Source: WLMZ01 sp963732585 (lineage in GTDB: Bacteria; Actinomycetota; Acidimicrobiia; Acidimicrobiales; Ilumatobacteraceae). From it: DNA of 64,000 bases. The position numbers and the translations under genes were made by a program. Below, piece after piece: positions 25,946 to 34,947 of the stretch. The notes under the pieces were generated by a model that did not search any database, was not told the origin of the DNA, and was given only the letters and a program-made list of their open reading frames with translations. Position 1 is the first letter of the stretch. Each line of letters begins with the position of its first letter. The stretch spans positions 215,070 through 279,069 of the forward strand of contig CAVSZY010000002.1 of the NCBI GenBank assembly GCA_963732585.1, in the 5' to 3' direction.

Positions 25946-27166
25946 TTACAGATCGGGTGTTGGCATGAGGCCCAGAATGTTGCGCCCATAGATCTGCATG
26001 CACGTGTCGTAGTCAGATCCGGTGTGCATGCGTGCTGCATGCGCATCGCGCCAGTAACGCTGCATCGGGTTGAAGGTCGCCAGGGCACTGGAACCCGCTC
26101 CGACGAAGAGCCGCTCGACGACCTGCAGCGCGCGTTCGGTGATGAACGGAAGGCGCTCGATCATCTCGTGGAATGCCGGTTCGGTCAGCCGTTGGCGTCG
26201 TTCGCCGAACTCACGCATCTCGTCGATGATCTGCCTGTAGTAGGCAGTCAATGACTCGATCTCGTGCATCGACTCGGCGAGGCGCATGTGACCGCTCGCG
26301 TTGACGATGCCGGCGGCGCCGGAGTACGCGTTCTTGCGCACCTTTTGACGCTTGACGAACTCAGCGATCATCCCGTCTGCGCAACCGAGCGCGATCGCCG
26401 GGAGAAACGCAGCGAACGAAGCCGGCATCGGCACGTTCGCGAGCCAGTTGTCGACCGTTCCGGCGCCCTTGGAGTACAGAAACGTCAGTGCGTCGAGACC
26501 CTCGAGCCGATCGGTCGACACGAACACGTTGTCGAACAGCAGATCGTTCGACCCTGATCCGGCCATCGAGCGCGATTGCCAGGTGTCCTCGATCGTGTAC
26601 TCGCTCTTGTGAGCGAGGAACATGAACGGACGCAGCGTGCGACCGGGGTACAGCTCGTCACTCACATCTGGAACCTTGAGGCCGACCATCGCCCACTCGG
26701 CGTGGTCACAGCCGCTCGACCACCGGCCACGACCGTTCAGGATCACGCCGCCGTCGGTGAGCTTGCCGACCATCGCAGGCGTTCCCGACGACACGATCCA
26801 CGTGTCGGGACCGTCAGCCCACACCTGCTCCTGGATCTCCGGTCGATAGAGGGACACGGCAACCTGGTGCACGTTCGACACGCCCGTCACCCAACCGGTC
26901 GACGGACACGCCTGAGTGATCAATCGCACGGCTTCGAGGTAGTCCCACAGGTCTCGCTCGTCACCGCCATACTTCTTTGGAACGAACGATCGCACGAACC
27001 CGGCTTGTCGGATGAGATCGATGTTCGCCTTGGAGACGCGTCGATCGTCCTCGGTCTGCTGCGCTCGCGAGGCGATTTCGTCGAGGAACGGTCGGATTCG
27101 CTCGGAGAGCGACTCGCCCTGGCTGCTGGCAGGGGCGACAGCGCTGGCTTCCATTGAGATTGTCAT
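25946..27166 (-). CDS. HsaA-like group D flavin monooxygenase (acyl-CoA dehydrogenase fold)
   Basis: A 406-residue protein with acyl-CoA dehydrogenase fold but hydroxylase-type sequence: VRSFVPKKYGGDERDLWDYL, CPSTGWVTGVSNVHQ, RGRWSSGCDHAEWAMVG and a C-terminal RYWRDAHAARMHTGSDYD. This pattern matches the oxygenase parts of HsaA and 4-hydroxyphenylacetate 3-hydroxylase C2, which take FMNH2 from a separate reductase. Likely reductase partners are the azoreductase-like gene upstream or the flavin reductase at 10575. Confidence 0.85.
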   Translation of the reverse strand: MTISMEASAVAPASSQGESLSERIRPFLDEIASRAQQTEDDRRVSKANIDLIRQAGFVRSFVPKKYGGDERDLWDYLEAVRLITQACPSTGWVTGVSNVHQVAVSLYRPEIQEQVWADGPDTWIVSSGTPAMVGKLTDGGVILNGRGRWSSGCDHAEWAMVGLKVPDVSDELYPGRTLRPFMFLAHKSEYTIEDTWQSRSMAGSGSNDLLFDNVFVSTDRLEGLDALTFLYSKGAGTVDNWLANVPMPASFAAFLPAIALGCADGMIAEFVKRQKVRKNAYSGAAGIVNASGHMRLAESMHEIESLTAYYRQIIDEMREFGERRQRLTEPAFHEMIERLPFITERALQVVERLFVGAGSSALATFNPMQRYWRDAHAARMHTGSDYDTCMQIYGRNILGLMPTPDL

Positions 27167-27179
27167 GTCGTCGCCCTAC

Positions 27180-27794
27180 TCACGATGCCAGTCGTGCGAT
27201 TGCAAGCTCAGCGTTCGCAACGATGTCGGCTTCCTTCTCCGGGAACTGCCGCACGCCCTCGGCGCGGATGAACGAGACGTCGAACATTCCGAGGAACATG
27301 AGCAACATCCGCAGCAATGGCTCCTGGAAATCAAAAGCTGTCATCGGCGGCGAGGCGTAATCGCCGCCACGGGCTTCGATGACGAACACCTTCTTGCCGA
27401 AGAGCTTCCCCCGCGATTGACCGGGTGCGGCGAATTCGAACGTCCGCCCAGCAACCGTCACGTAGTCGAACCAGCCCTTCAGCTGAGTCGTGATCGTGAA
27501 GTTGATCAGCGCAGATCCGATGACGACGATGTCGGCGGACTCGAGCTGAGTGACGAGCCGATCTGAGATCGCCAGCGCCTCGACCATCGCAGGCGTGCGC
27601 TCGTCGGGCGGCACGAAGTTGGCCGCGAGTGCGTCCGGGCCGTAGTGCGGCAACGGGTTGGCCACGAGATCGAGTGTCTCGACCTCGACGTTTTCGTGCG
27701 AGGCGACCCACGTCGCAACGAACTTCTCACCCAACGTGCGCGTGTGCGAGTTCGTCAGGTTTGGACTGGACTGGACATGCAGCAACTTCGGCAT
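27180..27794 (-). CDS. FMN-dependent NADH-azoreductase family protein
   Basis: A 204-residue flavodoxin-fold quinone/azo reductase: LLHVQSSPNLTNSHTRTLG, INFTITTQLKGWFDYVTVAG and EARGGDY. It is first in the six-gene minus operon (27794 to 21866). ATG 27794 follows GGGGGAAC. It could supply reduced FMN to the hydroxylase next door or protect against quinones made in the pathway. Confidence 0.85.
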   Translation of the reverse strand: MPKLLHVQSSPNLTNSHTRTLGEKFVATWVASHENVEVETLDLVANPLPHYGPDALAANFVPPDERTPAMVEALAISDRLVTQLESADIVVIGSALINFTITTQLKGWFDYVTVAGRTFEFAAPGQSRGKLFGKKVFVIEARGGDYASPPMTAFDFQEPLLRMLLMFLGMFDVSFIRAEGVRQFPEKEADIVANAELAIARLAS

Positions 27795-27884
27795 CTGTTC
27801 CCCCCGGGATGCGTCAACACGGATATCGATTCGACCATAGTCACGTACCGAACATTTGACCAATAGATCTTTCAGACTTCTAGA

Positions 27885-27899
27885 ATCCGTCAGACGGAT
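27885..27899. promoter_or_regulatory. Palindrome in the LysR/azoreductase divergent promoter
   Basis: ATCCGTC-A-GACGGAT, perfect 7-bp arms, 30 bp before the LysR ATG. It is a candidate LysR recognition site for the divergent operon. Confidence 0.5.
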
Positions 27900-27928
27900 G
27901 ATTGATGGTCGCCCAAACGAGGAGTCAG

Positions 27929-28845
27929 ATGACACTGCGAACGAAGAATCTCAATCTGCTGCCGATTCTCTTAGCCCTCATCGAGGAGGAGAGCGTCCTG
28001 CGAGCGGCGGAGAGGGTGCACCTCTCACAGCCGGCCACGAGCGGAGCGCTGGCGCGGCTTCGCACTGAGTTCAATGACGAGCTTCTGGTTCGCGTGGGGC
28101 GCACCATGCAGCGCACCGCTCGCGCCGAGGAGCTCCTTCCGATCGTTCGACAACACTGCATGGAGCTCGAACGCCTTTTCGACGCCGCGTCATTCGCGCC
28201 TGAAGCGTCTCGCGATCGATTCATCATTGCCGCACCCGATCACCTCGCCTACCTCCTGACCAAGGAGTTGCTGGGACGGCTCAGTGCGGAGGCCCCCACG
28301 TGCGCGTTCAGCTCATCGACGTGCCCGTTGACCTCGATCACTATCTGCACGAGGGGATGATCGACCTCGCCCTGTGCGCAAACTTCGGCGCCTGGCCCAA
28401 CCTTCCGTTCAAGCCCTTGATGCACGAACGCTTTGTTGCTGCGATGTCGTCTGATCATCCGCTCGCTGGGCGGGCGAGCCTCCGGCACGAAGAGCTCGCA
28501 CTGTACCCAGGGCTCAGGATGGGTTCCAGCGTTCTGCGGTCCGGTGCGCCCGTGCCGACTGGGGTACCAATTCTTGACCTGGAGCAGCAGTTCACGATCG
28601 GTCAGTTCACGGACGCAGTGCTGTTGACCGTCGGCACGCTGTACGTGGTGCCGGCTCCGGAGATGATCGTGACCGACCTGAGCGCCAAGCTGCCGATCGT
28701 GGGCGTGCCGTTCGAATCCGACGACGGCGTTGTGGCCGGGATGTTCTGGGCGCCGTTCCAAAGCGAGTCACCGAAGTTCCTTTGGCTGCGTTCGCTCGTC
28801 GAGGAGGCGTTCGCCAGCGCTCCCCCGCCTCGACTCGCTCGATAG
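27929..28845 (+). CDS. LysR family regulator (frameshifted)
   Basis: The N-terminal winged HTH is clear (LLALIEEESVLRAAERVHLS followed by QPATSGALARLR). The frame shifts near 28298, and the inducer-binding domain continues (VQLIDVPVDLDHYLHEGMID ... VVPAPEMIVTDL) to 28845. ATG 27929 is preceded by AGGAG. It is divergent from the six-gene catabolic operon it most likely activates. NodD/LinR-like LysR proteins of this type respond to aromatic inducers. Confidence 0.83.
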
Positions 28846-28924
28846 CGCAGGGTTCGGCCCGGCCGACACCACGCCGGCGAGACGTTTGACGAAGTCGGCC
28901 GACCCGCGTACAGTCTGTTCGAAC

Positions 28925-28938
28925 CAAGCAAGTGCTCA
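28925..28938. promoter_or_regulatory. TetR-type regulon operator, site 5
   Basis: CAAGCA-AG-TGCTCA, just upstream of a TTGACA box (28951) in front of the Liv-type transporter operon. Confidence 0.6.
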
Positions 28939-28952
28939 ATAAGAATTGTGTT

Positions 28953-28985
28953 GACATCAGGGCAGATTTCTGGGGGCCTGATGTC
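28953..28985. other. Inverted repeat in the transporter leader
   Basis: GACATCAGG and CCTGATGTC are perfect 9-bp arms around a 15-base spacer. The left arm overlaps a TTGACA -35 box. It could be a second operator or an mRNA hairpin. Confidence 0.4.
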
Positions 28986-29116
28986 GTGAGATTTCATTCA
29001 TCGCGTCGAGAACGGCGAGTTCACGAGCCTCTTTAAGGTTCGCGACCGTCCTCGACAAGGCAACGGCTGGCTGCGTGATCTGCACGCGCCAACTGCAGAG
29101 AGGAACCGGCAAAGAC

Positions 29117-31848
29117 GTGTCGCTCAACATCACTCTGTTGCTGCTCGGACTGGGCAGTGGCGCCATGATCGCACTCTCCGGCTTTGGGCTGGTGCTGATG
29201 TTCCGCAGCAGCGGCGTCTTGAACTTCGCCACCGGCGCGATCGGAATGACCTGTTCGTATGTGTTCTGGGAGCTCACCAAGGAACGAGGCTGGTCAACGC
29301 TACCGGCGGCGGTGTTCGGTGTGGCGGTCGGTGCGCTGCTGGGACTTATCAGCTACGTGATCGTGATCGTGCTCCCTCGGCAGAGCTCCAACATCATGCG
29401 CGTGATGGCAACACTCGGAATCCTCGTGATCCTCCAATCGGCGATGCAGCTGCGGTACGGACCCAACCCACTCGTCGTCGACGACTTCATGCCCTCTGGA
29501 TCAGTCTCCCTGGGCGGTGACGTGTCCATACCCACCAGCCGAATCCTCTTGGTCGTCGTGGCCGCGGTCATGACAATCGTTCTCACCGTTGTGTACGCCT
29601 CCACCCGGTTCGGGCTGGCGACCACGGCGGCTGCCGAGAACGAGCGAAAGCTGGCCGCACTCGGCTGGCGGATCGGGTTGGTCGGCTCGGTCAACTGGTC
29701 AGTCGGCGGCGCACTCTCCGGCGTGGCCGGCATCCTCCTGGCTCCTATCACGGGCGTCTCGCTCTCCATCGGTACTGCCCTGACGGTGACGGTCTTGGCG
29801 GCTGCCCTGATCGGCGGACTCCGGTCGTTCTGGATGACCCTGGTCGGCGGCATGGTCGTGGGCATGCTGCAGTCGCTGTTCCTTGTGCGCGACTACGTCA
29901 CCGGGCTGGCGGACGCGATCCCGTTCGTGGTGATCGTCGGCGTCATCATCTTGCGCGGGCGGGGTCTTCCGCTGCGGAGCTACATCGGTGATCGACTCCC
30001 GAAGGTCGGCACCGGCTCGATCTCCATCCCGGGTGTCGTGGCCGCCGTGGTCGTGGCCGTCGCGCTCATCGGTCCCATCCTCACCGACAACGGCACCCGT
30101 GCCCTCACGACGTCCCTCCTCGCGGCGATCACGATTCTGTCGTTCACCGTGTTGGTCGGCTACGCCGGCCAACTGTCCCTGGCCCAGGTCACGCTCGGCG
30201 CTGTCAGCGGTCTCATCGCGGCGAAGGTGTCGTCAGAGCTGCATTGGCCGTTCGCTGCGGCCCTCGTGATCGGAGTGCTCGGCGTCCTGCCCGTCGGCCT
30301 GCTCGTCGGCCTGCCCTCGGCCCGCACGCGAGGCGCCAGCCTTGCCATCGCCACGCTCGGACTCGCCGTGGCGATCCAGTCGCTGATCTTCAAGAACGAG
30401 TCGATCTCAGGAGGGCAGTACGGCCTTCCGCTGAGCGCCGACGGCACATTCATGATCTTCGGCGTCGACTTCGGCAGCTTCTTCCACCCGGACCGATTTG
30501 CCTACCTTGTCCTCGGCTTCGTCGTGGTCCTCGGAGTCATGGTGGCGAACCTGCGACGCGGAGTCGTTGGGCGCCACATGATCGCCGTACGCGGCAACGA
30601 ACGAGCCGCTGCCGGGCTCGGGATCAACGTGGTGTCCACCAAGCTCTGGGCGTTTGTACTCGCCGCGGGAATTGCGGGCGTCGGCGGTGTGCTGATCGTC
30701 TTCCGCGGCACCTCAGCGCTGTTCAACCAGATCTCGGTACTCAACAACATCGTGTCGATCGGCTACGCCATTGTCGGCGGCGTCGGTGGCGCACTCGGGG
30801 CAATGTTCGGCAGCACGCTGGCGCCAGGTGGTGCCGGCAATGAAACTCTCGGGCTCTTCATCGGCCTCGGCCCCGTCGAGATGGGCGTGATCGGTGGTGT
30901 GTTGCTGATCTTCACCATCATCACATCCCCGGACGGCATCGCCTTCGGAATCACAGATCGCTTCAAGTCGCGCGGCGAGGCTCGCGCGCAGTCCAATGTG
31001 CGGCGATGGTTGGCCGACGCCGCACCGGCTGATGCCGAGTTCAGCGTGCGACCCGCAACGCTGGAGGTGCATGGCATCGAAGTCAGGTTCGGCTACGTCA
31101 CCGCCGTCCGATCGGTGGGCCTGACGGTGGAGCCTGGCGAGATCGTGGGGGTGATCGGCGCCAACGGCGCTGGCAAGACGACGCTCATCGACGCCGTGAC
31201 GGGCTTCGTCACGGCAAGGGGAGTCGTCCGGCTCGGCGGCGTCGACCTCGCCGGCCGATCGCCCCACGAACGGGCGCAGGCTCGGACTCGGCCGTTCGTG
31301 GCAGACGCTCGAGATCTTCGAGGATCTCAACGTGATCGACAACCTGCGGGCGGCCTCCGATCGGCGATCGTGGTGGGCCCCCCTTGCAGACCTCGTCCAC
31401 CCCAACGGAAACGCCCGAACGCCTGCGCTTCTTCGCGCCGTCCACGCCCTCGGCCTCGAGGGTGTGTTGACTCGCTCGCCGAGCGAGCTCAGCACCGGGC
31501 AACGCAAGCTCGTCGCGATGGCGCGTGCGATTCCGCCGAGCCATCGATCCTCTTGCTCGACGAGCCGTGCTCTGGCCTCGATCAGGTCGGCCGCGACGAA
31601 GTTGGCGCCGCAATCACGATGTTGGCCCGGGACATGGGGATGGGCATCCTGCTCGTCGAACACGACATCCACCTCGTGCGTCGATTGTGCGATCGGGTCA
31701 TCGCCCTCGACTTCGGAGCAGAGATTGCCAGCGGCCACCCGGATGCGGTGCTCTCGGACCCGGCCGTCGCCTCAGCATTTCTGGGTGAGGTTTCCAACGA
31801 CGCGAGCAGCCGAGCGACAACGAGTTGCCACAGGAGGTCACGTCATGA
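29117..31848 (+). CDS. Fused LivH-LivM-LivG-type ABC transporter (frameshifted)
   Basis: One reading frame joins two permease domains and an ATPase. Domain 1 (LivH-like) has LLLLGLGSGAMIALSGFGLV and FRSSGVLNFATGAIGM. Domain 2 (LivM-like) begins near residue 310 and has VLVGYAGQLSLAQVTLGAVS. The ATPase has Walker A GANGAGKTTL near residue 690. Frame changes near 31275, 31535 and 31790 interrupt the ATPase; the signature (LSTGQRK) and Walker B (ILLLDEP) lie in different frames. After correction it ends at TGA 31846-31848, overlapping LivF (ATGA). GTG 29117 gives a normal first transmembrane segment. It imports a small acid, probably the aromatic substrate. Confidence 0.82.
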
Positions 31849-32577
31849 GCATCGTGATGGCGCTTCGCGGCGTCCACGCCGGCTACGGCAGTGTGACGGT
31901 GGTGCGAGATCTCGACATCGACATCCATGCTGGCGAGGTGGTCACCATCCTTGGCCGCAACGGCGCTGGCAAGACGACAGCGCTGTTGACCATGGCCGGC
32001 GCGCTCCACACGCAGCGCGGCGAGATCACGCTGTTGGGTGCACCCGACAAGTCAGGGCTGTCGGCTCGCGCCCGCAAGGGCGTCGGGCTGATGACTGACG
32101 ACCGATCGGTCTTGTTTGGGCTGACCGTCCGCGAGAATCTTCGTCTCGCCGGAGGAACGCTGGACACCGAGCGCGCAGTTCCCAGAGCTGGAGCGGCTGC
32201 GCGACGTCAAGGCTGGGCTGCTCTCCGGCGGGCAACAGCAAATGCTCGGCCTCGCGGTGGTGTTGTCGCGCCGACCGAAGCTGCTGCTGATCGACGAGAT
32301 GTCGTTCGGGCTGGCACCGATCATCGTGCGCAGGCTGATGGACATCGTGCGCAACGTCGCCGCCGACGGTACCGCAGTGGTGATGGTCGAGCAGTTCGCC
32401 CGCCTCGCGCTGGAGCACTCGGACCGCGGGTACGTGCTGGTCAACGGCCAGATCGGCACGAGCGGGCGCGCCGAGGATCTCCTGCAAAACCTCAGCGAAA
32501 TCGAGCAGTCCTACCTCGGTGTCGACGAGCCGACGCTGACCGCAGCCGAAACATCTGAGGGGCTCAGCGAGTCCTGA
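31845..32577 (+). CDS. LivF-type ABC transporter ATPase (frameshifted)
   Basis: ATPase subunit: Walker A GRNGAGKTT near residue 37, signature LLSGGQQQM and Walker B LLLIDEMSFGLAP. The frame shifts near 32175, between Walker A and the signature. RBS AGGAGG precedes ATG 31845, which overlaps the preceding gene. Together with the fused LivH-M-G protein and the distant binding protein at 14873 it completes one importer. Confidence 0.82.
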
Positions 32578-32612
32578 TCATCCGAGCCCGTGCATTCATG
32601 GCTCACAGAAAC

Positions 32613-32626
32613 CAAGCAAGTGCTTG
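32613..32626. promoter_or_regulatory. TetR-type regulon operator, site 6
   Basis: CAAGCA-AG-TGCTTG, a perfect palindrome, 37 bp before the HpaB-type oxygenase start. Confidence 0.7.
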
Positions 32627-32662
32627 TTGTCAAAGGTGCGTCGACTCTGCCATGCTGATGGT

Positions 32663-34141
32663 GTGCCAGCACGTGACGGAGCGTCCTACCTCAAAGGCCT
32701 CAGGGCAACCGATCGCGAGATCTGGATGGGGGGCGAGCGAATCGACGACGTCGTCGAGCATCCTTTGTTGCGTGGCGGCGCCGACGCGATCGCTGCGTAC
32801 TACGACCTGCAGATCGAGCACGCCGACGTCCACCTCGTTGGGGACGACGAGTCCGGCGAACCGATCAGCATCACCCACGTTGCGCCGCAGTCTGCCGAGG
32901 GCCTCCACCGTCGCGGGGAGGCACTGCGCGACATCTCCGAGCTGAGCATGGGCGTGATGGGCCGCACCCCCGACTACATGAACGTCACGTTCGCCGGGTT
33001 CGTCTCGGACAAGGTGCGTTGGGCAGGCCAGAACGATTGCAACGAGGGCGGGTACGAGAACCTGGTCGCCTTCCAGAAGCGACTGCGTCGCGACGATCTG
33101 TCGCTGACCCACACGATCGTGCACCCTTCAGTTGACAAAGAGTCCGACAACCAGTTTGTCGACAACCCGGTGCCGCTTCACAAGGTCGGCGAGACAGCGA
33201 ACTCCATCATTGTGCGAGGCGCACGACTCCTGTCCACGCTGGCGCCTTACGCCGACGAACAGACCGTGTACCCGGGCGCCCGGCTGCCCGAGGGCGCGCC
33301 CAGCAATTACGCGTTGTCGTTCGCCATCCCCATGGACGCCCCGGGCATGGTCTTCCTGTGCCGCGACAGCGCCATCCGACCAAACTCCGATCCGGTCGAC
33401 GCTCCGTTCTCTAGCCGCTTCGACGAACAGGACGCGTTCTGCATCTTCGACGACGTCGAGGTGCCCAAGGAGAAGGTCTTCATCGACGGGCAGGTCGCGG
33501 TCTACAACAGCGTGATGGCCGGTGGATCGTGGTGGCCGAACGTCATGCAGCAAACCACCATCCGGGCGATCACGAAGCTCGAGTTCGCCTACGGGCTGGC
33601 CGTTCGGATGGCTGAGATGCTCAACGACAGGTCGCCTCGAACTACCGAACACCTCGGGGAGATTCTCGGCTACGTGGAGATGGCCCGCAGCACGCTCTAC
33701 GCAGCAGAGGCCCGCTGCCAGACGTGGGAGGGTGGTGCCGTATACCTCGAGGGGCGCGCGCTGCACCCGCTGCGGTCGTTGATTCCTGACTGGTTCGTTC
33801 GCATCAACGAGATCATCAAGACGCTCGGGAGCCACAATCTCATCCAAGTGTCGAGTCAGGCGCAGTTGTCCGACCCGAGGATTCGCGGCCTCGTGGATGA
33901 GTTCATGCCCGGCGCCAACGGAGCGACCGCCGAGGATCGTTCGAACCTGTTCCGTGCCGCATGGGATTTCACCGGGTCAGAGCTCGGCGGCCGAGGCGAG
34001 TTGTACGAGCGCAACTATCTGTCGTCGGCACGGACCAATCGGATGCTGTCGCAGCGGCTGCACTCGAGCGCCACCCAAGAGCGGGGCAAGGAACTGGTTC
34101 GGAAGCTGATCGACGACGCTCGTCGCCGCCGACCGGCCTGA
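32663..34141 (+). CDS. hpaB: HpaB-type 4-hydroxyphenylacetate 3-monooxygenase, oxygenase component
   Basis: A 492-residue protein of the HpaB family: SYLKGLRATDREIWMGGERI at the N-terminus, FAGFVSDKVRWAG, THTIVHPSVDKES and FDEQDAFCIFDDVEVPKEKV. The family adds an ortho hydroxyl to phenols using FADH2 or FMNH2 from a separate reductase, here probably the gene at 10575. It would turn 4-hydroxyphenylacetate (or an analogue) into the catechol cleaved by the HpaD-like enzyme at 47896. GTG 32663 is chosen because any longer frame would run through the operator at 32613. It is transcribed alone. Confidence 0.87.
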   Translation: MPARDGASYLKGLRATDREIWMGGERIDDVVEHPLLRGGADAIAAYYDLQIEHADVHLVGDDESGEPISITHVAPQSAEGLHRRGEALRDISELSMGVMGRTPDYMNVTFAGFVSDKVRWAGQNDCNEGGYENLVAFQKRLRRDDLSLTHTIVHPSVDKESDNQFVDNPVPLHKVGETANSIIVRGARLLSTLAPYADEQTVYPGARLPEGAPSNYALSFAIPMDAPGMVFLCRDSAIRPNSDPVDAPFSSRFDEQDAFCIFDDVEVPKEKVFIDGQVAVYNSVMAGGSWWPNVMQQTTIRAITKLEFAYGLAVRMAEMLNDRSPRTTEHLGEILGYVEMARSTLYAAEARCQTWEGGAVYLEGRALHPLRSLIPDWFVRINEIIKTLGSHNLIQVSSQAQLSDPRIRGLVDEFMPGANGATAEDRSNLFRAAWDFTGSELGGRGELYERNYLSSARTNRMLSQRLHSSATQERGKELVRKLIDDARRRRPA

Positions 34142-34155
34142 CCTGAACCCGCCTC

Positions 34156-34890
34156 TCACAACAAAGTGAGGCCACCGTCCACGACGAACACTTCACCGGT
34201 GGTGTAACGGTTGCGGATCAATCCGAGCACGGCTTCGGCGCAATCATCGGGCGTCGCTGATCTGGGGATCGGCGCCTTCGCCGCGACCGACTTGTGAATC
34301 GCCTCCCAGTCGGACGTCCACGGCGTTGCCACGAGTCCTGGCGCCACAGCATTGACGCGAATTGGTCCGTAGGACTTCGCGAGCAACAGGGTCATGTGGT
34401 TGAGCGCCGCCTTGCTCATCGAGTATGCAATCGACGAGCCGACAGGACGAACACCGGCGATCGACGTGATGTTCACGATGCACGGGTCGTCGGATAGCCG
34501 AAGGTGAGGGATGGCATGCTTGATCAGCGTCCAGGTTCCAAAGACATTCACCTCGAAGGTCTTGCGGAAGATCTCGTCGGTCAGCCCATCGAGGTCGTCG
34601 TGCGGGATGGAGGTGGTCCAGCCAGCGTTGTTGATGAGGTAATCGAGGCGTCCGTACGTCTCGATCGTCTGATCGACGAGCGCGAGCGCTTCGCTGTGGT
34701 TGCTGATATCGGCCTGTATGTACGTGGACTCGCCAGGCAGTGAGGACGCGACGACCTGCCCGGCCTGCGCAGACGTCGCCGAGTTCACGACCACCGTCGC
34801 GCCGAGCGCCGACAGCCGTCGTGCAGTCTGCTCGCCGATGCCGCTCGACGAGCCCGTCACGATGGCCACACGGTTCTGAAACTCTGTCAC
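34156..34890 (-). CDS. Short-chain dehydrogenase/reductase (SDR)
   Basis: A 244-residue SDR: VAIVTGSSSGIGEQTARRLS, NNAGW, NITSIAGVRPV and YSMSK. The C-terminal YTTGEVFVVDGGLTLL is typical of classical SDRs. It lies 57 bp downstream of the P450 gene on the same strand and probably handles the alcohol made by it. It converges with hpaB across 14 bp. Confidence 0.87.
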   Translation of the reverse strand: MTEFQNRVAIVTGSSSGIGEQTARRLSALGATVVVNSATSAQAGQVVASSLPGESTYIQADISNHSEALALVDQTIETYGRLDYLINNAGWTTSIPHDDLDGLTDEIFRKTFEVNVFGTWTLIKHAIPHLRLSDDPCIVNITSIAGVRPVGSSIAYSMSKAALNHMTLLLAKSYGPIRVNAVAPGLVATPWTSDWEAIHKSVAAKAPIPRSATPDDCAEAVLGLIRNRYTTGEVFVVDGGLTLL

Positions 34891-34947
34891 TTGGTTCTCA
34901 CTCTCTCCTTCGGGCTGACCCGATGATGCCGTCCATCGCCGAGCCCG

